A stretch of 64,000 bases of DNA, taken from an uncultured Pseudomonadales bacterium (GTDB lineage Bacteria > Pseudomonadota > Gammaproteobacteria > Pseudomonadales > Azotimanducaceae). Each line of letters opens with the position of its first letter. Within the stretch, counting starts at the first letter, position 1. Of the stretch, positions 56,336 to 64,000 are shown piece by piece. The notes under the pieces are model-generated. The model had not been told where the DNA came from and searched no databases. It worked only from the letters and a program-made list of their open reading frames with translations. The stretch is taken from assembly GCA_905182155.1 (NCBI GenBank), contig CAJJAX010000009.1:1-64000 (forward strand), given 5' to 3'. Position numbers and translations under genes: made by a program.

Positions 56336-57460
56336 CTAGCTCCAGGTCTTATGCTGCGCGTTGCGCCTCAATTGCACTAATAAGTTTTTCTTGCCAAATG
56401 GCTTCTGAACCAATGTTGACCGATAACAGTTTCGAGCGGCGATAGGGAAATTGGCAATCAAACTCCAGGTAAATCCCATGCCGCCATGGGTCTGAATATT
56501 TTCTTTCGCCGCGTAGTAATAGGCTTGTATTGCGGCAACTCGGGCGGATGCCGCCGCGACCGGCAACTCACTTGAGTTCGTCGACAGCGCCCAGGCACCA
56601 AAGTAACAGTTGCCACGGGCAAGGGTGTTTTTCACGTAAGCCGCTGCAAGCTTGTGCTTAATGGCTTGATAGGTGGCAATGGGTCGACCAAAAGCAAACC
56701 GGCCCAAAGCATATTCCTTCGCCATGTTTAGAGCGGTCTCGGCACCGCCCACCTGCTCCCAAGCAAACAGCACCGCCGCACGGTTATACAGCTGCTGCAA
56801 TTGAATCCAGCCCGTGCCGGCGTCTCCGAGCAATTCAGCGCTCGCGCCATCAAAGGTAATCGACGCGTGGGACCGGCTGGGATCAAGGGTTGTCACCACC
56901 TGGCGCTGACAACCCGGCTGATTTAAATCAACCAGCGCAAGCACCGGGCCCGCATCGCTGGTCGCGACAACCACGGCAAAGTCAGCAATATCGCCATCGG
57001 CCACGGGTATTTTTAAGCCGGAGAGGGCGCCATCAGAATATCGCGTCGCAAGCTTTGCCGCCGTGAGTTGACCGCTGGCCTCAGAATCTGCAAGACAACC
57101 AATCACAGCACCTGAGGCGAGTTTTGGCAGCCAAGCGGCTTTTTGTGCGTCGGACCCTGCCGCCAAAATGGCTTCTGTTGCTAGATACACAGAAGAAGAA
57201 AAGGGCAAGGGCGCCAAGCATCGACCCAACTCTTCTGCGATCACCGATAGCTCAAGGTAGCTCAGGCCCAGACCATCGTATTCCTCTGGGATCACCGTTG
57301 CCGTCCAGCCCATGTCGATGACCTTCTGCCAAAGGCTCTGATCAAAGGCCGCATCGCCATCTAAAACCGTTCGAACAGCTTGCGGTGGGCATTCGGCTTT
57401 TAAAAAAGACTGCGCCTGCTCCCGAAGCATGTTCTGCTCATCTGAAAATTCAAAATTCAT
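56336..57460 (-). CDS. Acyl-CoA dehydrogenase, non-catalytic-subunit-like, C-terminal frameshift
   Basis: This is a 370-residue acyl-CoA dehydrogenase family member. At the place where its neighbour has NER with the catalytic Glu, it reads LYNRAAVLFAW, without an acidic residue, so it may be the structural subunit of a heteromeric enzyme. GRFAFGRPIATYQAIKHKLA and ENIQTHGGMGFTW are normal. A G is missing at about 56464; restoring it gives FTWEFDCQFPYRRSKLLSVN and a stop at 56349, the family's usual C-terminus, instead of the track end at 56336. It lies directly upstream of its partner. Confidence 0.92.
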   Translation of the reverse strand: MNFEFSDEQNMLREQAQSFLKAECPPQAVRTVLDGDAAFDQSLWQKVIDMGWTATVIPEEYDGLGLSYLELSVIAEELGRCLAPLPFSSSVYLATEAILAAGSDAQKAAWLPKLASGAVIGCLADSEASGQLTAAKLATRYSDGALSGLKIPVADGDIADFAVVVATSDAGPVLALVDLNQPGCQRQVVTTLDPSRSHASITFDGASAELLGDAGTGWIQLQQLYNRAAVLFAWEQVGGAETALNMAKEYALGRFAFGRPIATYQAIKHKLAAAYVKNTLARGNCYFGAWALSTNSSELPVAAASARVAAIQAYYYAAKENIQTHGGMGFTWSLIANFPIAARNCYRSTLVQKPFGKKNLLVQLRRNAQHKTWS

Positions 57461-57888
57461 GGTGTGTTATCCCCTCAACGTCTATCTCGTTGTTTGTGAA
57501 ACCGTGATCTTTAGCTTGGTCCGAGTGCTCCTGCCCAACCTGGGCGCAAAACGTTTCCGCCGCTGGCTGAGTGGCTCACCTGCCGGACCACTTCAAGGTA
57601 TCACGATGACGTCGGGTGGCCAACTAGATCCTTTGGCGCAGCGTCTTGGTGGTGCGCAAGATCGTATTAACCGATAGGGCGCCGAGGCTCGGCCCAAATC
57701 ACGACTCACTATAAACCGGGCCAACCGCTGCAAGGCCGAGCTCGAGGTTGCCCAGGCCGGCACAACAACAATCAAAACCACAACGCTTGCGGTTAGGGCA
57801 GAGCCTGCCACGGCGCGGGCCGCATCATGGCCAGGCGCATCACGCTTTATGGTACCGCGCCAACAAAGCCCAAAGCATCGCGCAAGAC
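57461..57888. other. Gap without recognisable genes
   Basis: Both strands have short ORFs; one on the minus strand (ALTASVVVLIVVVPAWA) looks like a signal peptide but leads nowhere. I see no family match. The right-hand part must contain the dehydrogenase operon promoter, which I could not place. Confidence 0.4.
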
Positions 57889-59141
57889 TTAAGGTTGCTG
57901 ATGCCGGTAGTCGCCTAAGCGGGACCGCGCGTAACCTTGGCTTTGATACAGCGTATCCACCAGGGTCTGGCTCCGCTCGTTGAGCAAAATGCCAGGCCCC
58001 ATTTGGTTCATGACGTAACCAAACGACAGCCCAAGCTCTGGCTCGGCAAAGCCTAAGCTGCCGCCAGCGCCAGCGTGACCGAATGCCTGTTGCCCAAGAA
58101 TTAAGCTCTCTAACGCGCCGCCGGACCGGCCTAAGTTGTTCATAGTTTTCATAAACCCAGCGCTAAAATGGGTCGGCATCATTAAGGTTCGATCGATGCC
58201 GCCTCTAACGGCTGTTTCAGCCATCACCTGAACTTGCTCAGGGCTCATAAACTGTTTGTCACCCGAGGTGCCCTGCTGGGCAAGCGGCGCGTACAGTCTA
58301 GCCAAACCCAGTGCATTGGTCAGGCCGCCACCTGCGCCAAACTCAGCAAGATAGCTTTCGGGCGCGTCCGCTTTAAAGCCGCCGGTATTAAAATACGCTT
58401 TTGCCGGGATCGATTCCGGGTCTTTAATGAGGTGCTGGGTAAACGCCGCCGGCGCCATGCCCCGTTGCGGCTTAAACCGCGCCAACCTTGCAACCCGATG
58501 ATGCGCCGAGACGGGTAGGCCAATCCAGAAGTCCGCGCCAGCGGCTCAGCAATCCATTGCCTGAAAAATGCCCTAAGGACTGACCGGAGATTCGCCGCAC
58601 CAGTTCACCCACCAACCAGCCAAAGGTCAAGGCGTGGTAACTTTGCGCGCTCGAGGCCGCCGAGGAGCGGCGCCGCTTGCGCGAGGGTCTGCGTCATATA
58701 ATCCCAATCCAAAAAAGCGCCAGGTTTTAAAGCGGTGTTCAGGGCCGGTAAACCGCTGGTATGGCTCAGCAGCATTGCAACCGTGGTGTCGCCTTTACCG
58801 GACTGGTCGTACTCCGGCCAATATCGACTGACCGGATCGTTTAAGGAAACCCGGCCCTGATCGATCAAAAGATGCAGACACAACGCCACGGCAGCTTTGG
58901 TACACGAATGCACAACACACAGCGTGTCGGGCTGCCAGGGCCTTTGCCGCCCTTGATCGACAAAGCCGCCTCTAAGATCCACCAAGACTTGCTCGCCTTG
59001 GATCAGCGCCAAACTCGCACCCAGTTCCCCGCGATCGGTAAAATTGCGAACGAATGCCTCGAGCAGCGGCTCAAACTCAGGCGCGCACCACCCCGAGACC
59101 ACGCCCATCGGTAACTGTATTTCCCGCTCCATGACCGTCAT
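57889..59141 (-). CDS. Serine beta-lactamase-family hydrolase (EstB-like), frame broken
   Basis: This is a class-C-beta-lactamase-related serine hydrolase or esterase. SCTKAAVAL is the SxxK nucleophile motif (about residue 80), and MLLSHTSGLPAL is the conserved helix. In the damaged middle, SYHALTFGWLVGELVRRISG supplies the Tyr motif, followed by WIAEPLGADFWIGLP and then the intact C-terminal ORF with HAGAGGSLGFAEPELGLSFGYVMNQM (the HxG strand). Breaks lie near 58650, 58560 and 58530. The restored protein is about 415 residues. No signal peptide is seen, which favours an esterase over a resistance enzyme. Confidence 0.87.
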
Positions 59142-59221
59142 TCCTGATCAGACTGCTTAAAACCAGCATACACGGAAGTCTGGAGCCGCTAAACTGGCGC
59201 CTTTTTTAAGGGTCGCCCACA

Positions 59222-60469
59222 TTGATCAAGCCGTTAGCACAAGGAAAGGGCTTTCTCGGATGGCGAATGGTCGGTGTGGCATTTTTTGTCGACTTTATAG
59301 CGGTTGGCTTCTTTTTCTACTCCTACGGCGTCTTCTTCAAAGCCATCGCAACTGAATTTGGCGACTCACGACTCGGCGTTGCCGTTGGCATTACCTTAAC
59401 CCAAGGGGTTGGGGCAATCTTGGCACCCATCATAGGGCGGGCTCTTGATCGATACCCGCTGAAATTGATCATGGCCATCGGCGCCCTGTCGATGGGGACC
59501 GGATTTCTGCTGCTCGGCGTCTCCTCAACGGCGCTGCAGTTTTATTTGATCCTCAGTATCTTTGTGGGGTTTGGTGCGGGCGCGATGGGCCAATTGGCCA
59601 CGTCAAAATTGGTGAGCAACTGGTTTGTTTTGAAGCGCGGTATGGCGCTCGGCATTGCCGCAACCGGCATTTCCTTGTCCGGCGTCATCATGCCCAACAT
59701 CAGCGCGGCCTTGATTACCAACTACGGTTGGCGAGAAGGGTTCTTGTTCTATGGCGCGGTGACCATCATTCTAGTGGTCCCGCTGGTTCTCGCATTTGTG
59801 ATTTCAAAACCTGAGGAAGTGGGGCAATTACCCGATGGTGAAACCGAGATCGCGCGTCTTCCTACACCAAAGCCGCCACTAAGAACCCGAGATTTTTTAA
59901 CCGACCGGAATTTTTGGATGCTGGTGATGGTCATCGGACTTTTATTCTGCATCCAATCCGGCACCTTGATTCATATGGTGCCGCAACTGACAGACCGCGG
60001 CTACACCCTCTATGGCGCGTCTTTTATTGCATCCTGTACTGCCGGATTCGGTATTTTTGGCAAGCTGACCTTTGGCAGCCTGATTGATCGCTGGGATGTC
60101 CGCCACGCTTTATGGCTCGGTATTGCCAGTCAAGTGCTTGGCCAACTAATTATGCTGTTGTTGCCGGGTTATACCCCGTTTCTAATCGGCGCCTGTTTTT
60201 TTGGCTTTGGTATGGGGGGCGTGGTGCCCATGCAGGGCGCCGTGGTGGGTGCTGCCTTTGGTCGCGCCTCGTTCGGCCGTGTTCTGGGCGCGATGCGACC
60301 CCCCATGGCCGTTATTCACCTTGCTGGCGTGCCTTTCGCAGGCTGGATCTACGACACGACAGGCGACTATACGGTGGCCTTCACCACGTTCATTATTCTT
60401 TATCTGTTTGCCGCCGCCGCGGTACTCGGTATCTCGGTCAATACCAAGTCCAATCGCGCGCTTAACTGA
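59222..60469 (+). CDS. MFS transporter (monocarboxylate/OFA-like)
   Basis: This is a 415-residue 12-helix transporter. YSYGVFFKAIATEFG after helix 1, APIIGRALDRYPLKLIM as the 2-3 loop, and RGMALGIAATGISLSGVIMPNISAALI match the monocarboxylate/oxalate-formate antiporter branch. The track start is a TTG at 59222 with AAGGGT upstream; an ATG at 59267 (Met16-17, at helix 1) is possible. It probably moves a carboxylic acid. It overlaps the convergent MATE gene by 8 bases. Confidence 0.9.
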   Translation: MIKPLAQGKGFLGWRMVGVAFFVDFIAVGFFFYSYGVFFKAIATEFGDSRLGVAVGITLTQGVGAILAPIIGRALDRYPLKLIMAIGALSMGTGFLLLGVSSTALQFYLILSIFVGFGAGAMGQLATSKLVSNWFVLKRGMALGIAATGISLSGVIMPNISAALITNYGWREGFLFYGAVTIILVVPLVLAFVISKPEEVGQLPDGETEIARLPTPKPPLRTRDFLTDRNFWMLVMVIGLLFCIQSGTLIHMVPQLTDRGYTLYGASFIASCTAGFGIFGKLTFGSLIDRWDVRHALWLGIASQVLGQLIMLLLPGYTPFLIGACFFGFGMGGVVPMQGAVVGAAFGRASFGRVLGAMRPPMAVIHLAGVPFAGWIYDTTGDYTVAFTTFIILYLFAAAAVLGISVNTKSNRALN

Positions 60470-61836
60470 TGGCCGCCGCCTTTGACCTAGCAATGCGAAT
60501 CCGGCGCCGAATCGTGATTCTCAACCAAACAAACGCGACGAGCGCCGTCACTGAAATGCCCACCACACTCCCGATAAAAATGCCGCGATAACCGAACAGA
60601 TAGTTCCCGATCAGCGCCAAGGGCACCGACAAAAAGAGCATTTGCAACAGCGAAATCATCAAGGGTGGCCCTGGCATGCCAAGGGCATTAAAACTCGACG
60701 TGCTATTGGCCACCACCCCCATCAATCCCATACCCATTGGAATGATTAAAAGGTAAACACTCGCGGCTTCAATTACTTCTGGATCATCATTCACTAAACC
60801 GATGAGGCGAGGGCCAAGCCAATACAAACAAACAAATGCAAACAGGCCCCAACTCAGAGCAAAGATATTGGCCATCCGCAACGCACGTTGAACCCGTTCA
60901 AACAGCCCTGCACCCCAATTCTGGCCCACAAATGGGGCAACACTCATGGACAACGCCCACATCACCATGGCCAACATGGTTTCAATTCGGGAGGGCAACG
61001 CTAAACCCTGCAACAACGGCCGCGCCATGACCCGCGAGCAATCGGGTAATCACCGTCAAAGAAATCGGTGAGATCAAATTTGCCGCAATCGCCGGCAACC
61101 CAACATGCAGGATCGCCCGGCTCGAACTGATGAAGCCGCCAAAGCTCCAAACTAACAACCGGTCTTTGAAAACATAATAGCCATACATTAAAAAACTGAT
61201 GGTTCGGGCAATCACAAAGGCGAGTGCTGCGCCCGTGAGCCCCAGTCCTTCAAAGCCCTCAAAGCCAAAGATCAGAGGGGGACCAATAGCGATCTGGATC
61301 ACGGCGCCGACCGTCATCAGGTAACTCGGTTTGACCGCGTCGCCTGCCGCGCGCATCAGTGACGAGCCCACCATCGCAATGGCAAAAAACGGCAGTCCAA
61401 GAAGCCAGATCACCATATAACCCCGAGCCAAGGCTTGGGCTTGTAGGTCTGCGCCAAGCAATTCAAAAATTGGGGTTAAAAAAACGAAAACCAGTGCAGC
61501 GACCAAGGCCACAAAAATCAGAACCAGAACAAAACTGTGCGTAATCAGTCGTCGAGCACGATCCCAATCAGACGCGCCGATACTGCGCGCCACCACTGAA
61601 GAGGCCCCGATGCCAAGCCCCATGGTCATGCTTTGCAGGGTCATCACCAGCGGAAACGTAAACCCTAATGCCGCAAGCTCCAGCGTACCCACTCGACCGA
61701 TGTAGAGCGATTCCATAAGGTTCGCGCCCATTACGGCAACAAAGCCAAACAACATAAAGCCCGTTAACCGGATGAGATGCTCGGAAACCTCGCCCTCAGT
61801 CATGGGTTGGACGTTTTTTGGCGGCGCCTTGGGCAT
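60462..61836 (-). CDS. MATE family efflux transporter, single frameshift
   Basis: This is a multidrug/toxin extrusion protein that exchanges Na+ or H+ for organic cations. The true start is the ATG at 61836 with GGAAG just upstream; the first 84 residues in the track belong to no protein. MLFGFVAVMGANLMESLYIGRVGTLELAALGF is helix 1-2. An extra C at 60993-60995 breaks the frame; removing it joins VVAGFSVA to SRIETMLAMVMWALSMSVAPFVGQNWGA. The restored protein has about 12 helices and 458 residues. Confidence 0.92.
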
Positions 61837-61858
61837 CTCACTTCCTGTTGCTGGCTTG

Positions 61859-62865
61859 TTAATTAGAGGATCGGTGTAACCTGTACGTCGTATCAACAGG
61901 ATCCTGGCTGTTTTGATCGAAAAAAAGTTGACCCAAACCAATGCCAGACGCTCTCGCCAAGGCATACAGCAAATAGATCTGGCCGCCTTCTTCAAAAATC
62001 GCGGGATCTCGCCCCTGGCATTGTCGACCATACGCAACACTTCGCAGGGACGGTGAAACCGGCTCATCTGCCCCTTCGTAAGGGGCAAGCGAGAAGGTCT
62101 GGCTGACCTGCCAGGCCTGCCAGTCTGGGGTCAGGGCGATGCTTGAGACCAGCATGTGCTCGGGCGCATCCCCGACATTACGCCAAAACACCCAAAGCAC
62201 ATCGTCCTGAACAGACACGGCGCTATGTCGCATCGTCGGTGGAAACAACGTGGGGCCGGTTTCAAATCCTGGCCCACCGCCCATTGAGCGATACATAATA
62301 CCCGGCATAGCCAGTGCATACTATTGACCTGCAGGCTGAAACGCTCGGAAGTAGGGCCGCGCCAACAGCGGTTGTTGCGCAACAAAATCAAGGCCATTTT
62401 TCGATTCTGCAACCCGGGTCAGCTGAACCCCGAAGCGCGCCAATCCATGAAAACACATCCGAATACAGTGCTGCGCCGGATCGACGTCAACATCCGGCGA
62501 TGCAATGTGCGGCGCGCACAGATCGAGGAGCGGGTCATGCGGTAACGTCATGCCCAGGGCCCGGTTGCAGCCATTTCGCGTTCCGCCTGTGTTGGCACCA
62601 AGGCCGTCTGCGCACAATGGGACTCGGATAATTTCAAACTGCCCGATTGATGAATCTGCCAAGGACCGGTCAAAGCATCTGCATAGGCCAATCGGATGGA
62701 TGCGCCCTTGTGATCGGCAAAATACAAATAGTATTGCCCCAATCGCGCATCAACCCAATCCGGGACTCGAATCAAAGACGGCCCTTGAATGTTGTCCCCA
62801 ATACTTCGGTCCTGCCCAGGCAGTATCAACGGCTCGATGCGTTCTACTGGCCACCGCGCGCTCAC
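61859..62865 (-). CDS. GH43-like beta-propeller protein, with frameshift and in-frame amber codon
   Basis: The N-terminal part has GPSLIRVPDWVDARLGQYYLYFADHKG and YADALTGPWQ, typical of five-bladed propeller glycosidases such as GH43 or GH32 relatives. After a frameshift near 62555 the chain continues as PLLDLCAPHIASPDVDVD. At 62321-62323 a TAG interrupts PAGQ-YALAMPGIMYRS; a Trp codon (TGG) there would fit. It ends with GRDPAIFEEGGQIYLLYALARASGIG. About 335 residues restored. Its start overlaps the dehydratase stop by 4 bases. The substrate, and whether it is a true hydrolase, are unknown. Confidence 0.7.
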
Positions 62866-63833
62866 AGCGCCAATGCTCGCGTTAACACTTTCGCCTCAAG
62901 ATTGCCGCCAGACGCAACGATGCCGATCTGGTCATCCTGAACATGTGTATCACGATCCAGAAAGGCGCCGGCAAGGCTCGCCGCACCCGCGCCTTCAACC
63001 AAGTTATCGGTTTGTTTGGCCATTTCCCCAATGGCGCCCAGAATGGCATTCTCCCCGACGGTAACGATCCTGCTGACGCCTTTTTTGATGATCGCTAAAG
63101 CTTGCGGATTCGCTAATCGAACCGCCAGACCATCGGCAATAGAGTCTGCCGGCTCGGTTAAAATGGGCTCGCCCGCATGCAGTGATCTCGGATAGGTCTG
63201 AAACGCATCGGCAACCACCCCAATAACGTCGACCGCATGCCCCAGCGCCGCCTTGGCAAACAGTACGCCGCAGATCCCCGAGCCCAACCCTATGGGCACA
63301 TAGATTTTGGTTAACGCCGGCACCTTGGTTAAAAACTCATAAGCATAGGTCGCAACGCCCAGCACCAAATCGTCATGAAAGGAGGGCACTAAGTGAAGCC
63401 CCTCGGCCTCGGCATAAGTGCGCGCGTAGGCGACGCTTTCATCAAAGTCTTCACCATGCTCAATGAGGGTTGCACCCAACGCGATCATGGCTCGATTCTT
63501 ATCTGGGTTATTGCCTTTGGGCACAACTATGACCGCCTTTAGGCCGCGTCTTGCTGCCGCAAAAGCGATGCTTTGCCCATGATTGCCCCGGGTCGCGGCG
63601 CATAATCCCGTAACGGACTGGGTCTTTAACAAGCGATCGACATACACGAGCCCACCTCGAACCTTAAAGGCCCCCGTTGGCAAATGGTTCTCGTGTTTAA
63701 CCCAAAGCTTAGCGCCCAAGGCCCTGTTCAAAAGCGGCCATTCAATGGCAGGCGTTGGCGGCAGCACCTCGTAGATCAATTGCGCCGCTTCGTTGAGTTG
63801 ATTAAGCTTGCCTTGATTCAATCGATTCGACAT
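62862..63833 (-). CDS. Threonine/serine dehydratase-like PLP enzyme
   Basis: This 323-residue fold-type II PLP enzyme resembles threonine dehydratase. The PLP lysine is in TGAFKVRGG, the substrate loop is ATRGNHGQSIA, PIGLGSGICG binds the phosphate, and GIVASGGNLE is the C-terminal Ser/Gly motif. Length and the missing regulatory domain suit a catabolic threonine/serine dehydratase or serine racemase-like enzyme, giving 2-oxobutyrate or pyruvate plus ammonia. It is translationally coupled to the downstream GH43-like gene by a 4-base overlap, an odd pairing. Confidence 0.9.
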   Translation of the reverse strand: MSNRLNQGKLNQLNEAAQLIYEVLPPTPAIEWPLLNRALGAKLWVKHENHLPTGAFKVRGGLVYVDRLLKTQSVTGLCAATRGNHGQSIAFAAARRGLKAVIVVPKGNNPDKNRAMIALGATLIEHGEDFDESVAYARTYAEAEGLHLVPSFHDDLVLGVATYAYEFLTKVPALTKIYVPIGLGSGICGVLFAKAALGHAVDVIGVVADAFQTYPRSLHAGEPILTEPADSIADGLAVRLANPQALAIIKKGVSRIVTVGENAILGAIGEMAKQTDNLVEGAGAASLAGAFLDRDTHVQDDQIGIVASGGNLEAKVLTRALAL

Positions 63834-64000
63834 CCCTTGGTGCCCGGGCTATACCTAAAATCCAAAGTTTGCTGGGCGATTATCGGCTGTTTGAACCGAT
63901 CGTCGTAACATCAGTCGGTTCATCTATCAGTTGATTGATCCCGCATTGACCGTAAAATCAGAACCTTCACCACAGTCTAGCACTCAAAAGATAAACCCGA

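Noticed and set aside
61837-62088. The 84-residue N-terminal extension of the MATE protein in the ORF track
   Set aside because: These bases encode the C-terminus of the GH43-like protein in another frame, and a good ATG with ribosome site lies at 61836.
1-64000. Mobile elements, prophage or defence islands
   Set aside because: No transposase, integrase, restriction, toxin-antitoxin or phage gene and no terminal repeats could be recognised anywhere in the window.

Overview
The window looks like about 64 kb of chromosome from a marine, heterotrophic gammaproteobacterium. The evidence is a Pseudomonas-type long isocitrate lyase, PpnN and YaeQ (both gammaproteobacterial families), moderate GC content, a dense load of CoA-ester catabolic genes, and secreted or lipoprotein enzymes typical of OM60/Halieaceae- or SAR92-like bacteria. 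The genus-level placement is inference. I see no rRNA, tRNA, CRISPR array, transposase, integrase or prophage.

Layout. 0-13 kb holds lipid and CoA-ester metabolism: two thiolases, an HSD17B4-like reductase and a second SDR, a class III transaminase, a CaiB/BaiF CoA-transferase and a zinc-binding reductase, plus three envelope or periplasmic proteins of unknown role. 12-21 kb holds PpnN, an exported amidohydrolase, a phytanoyl-CoA-type dioxygenase, a CoA-binding protein with a rhodanese, an LLM flavin oxidoreductase, a hot-dog-fold protein and a GMC oxidoreductase. 21-30 kb holds a MOSC protein, isocitrate lyase, a second GMC enzyme, DUF3147, an orphan peptide-binding protein, a cupin and a D-aminoacylase-like hydrolase. 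30-46 kb holds a SulP transporter behind a highly structured leader, YaeQ, a 42-residue membrane protein, an alpha/beta hydrolase, a large secreted beta-propeller protein with a dockerin-like tail, DUF1254, an enoyl-CoA hydratase, a GST, GalM, DUF2855 and an M19 dipeptidase. 47-54 kb is a carotenoid/stilbene cleavage region: two carotenoid oxygenases, two MFS transporters and a TetR regulator with a clear operator-promoter. 54-64 kb holds an HpaI-type aldolase, a pair of acyl-CoA dehydrogenases, a beta-lactamase-family hydrolase, an MFS transporter, a MATE exporter, a GH43-like protein and a threonine dehydratase-like enzyme.

How the genes fit together. Beta-oxidation-type steps (acyl-CoA dehydrogenases, hydratase, SDR dehydrogenases, thiolases, CoA transferase) feed acetyl-CoA, and isocitrate lyase lets the cell grow on that acetyl-CoA through the glyoxylate shunt. 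The oxygenases, GMC enzymes, LLM oxidoreductase and cupin suggest oxidative attack on hydrophobic or aromatic/terpenoid marine carbon.

Caveat. At least fourteen genes have broken reading frames, yet conserved protein continues in another frame, usually across a one-base homopolymer change. Several short patches have raw-read quality, including an apparently inverted 72-base piece inside isocitrate lyase. I therefore annotate most broken genes as single loci that are probably intact in the organism. Only the 5'-truncated SDR at 35.7-36.2 kb is called a pseudogene.
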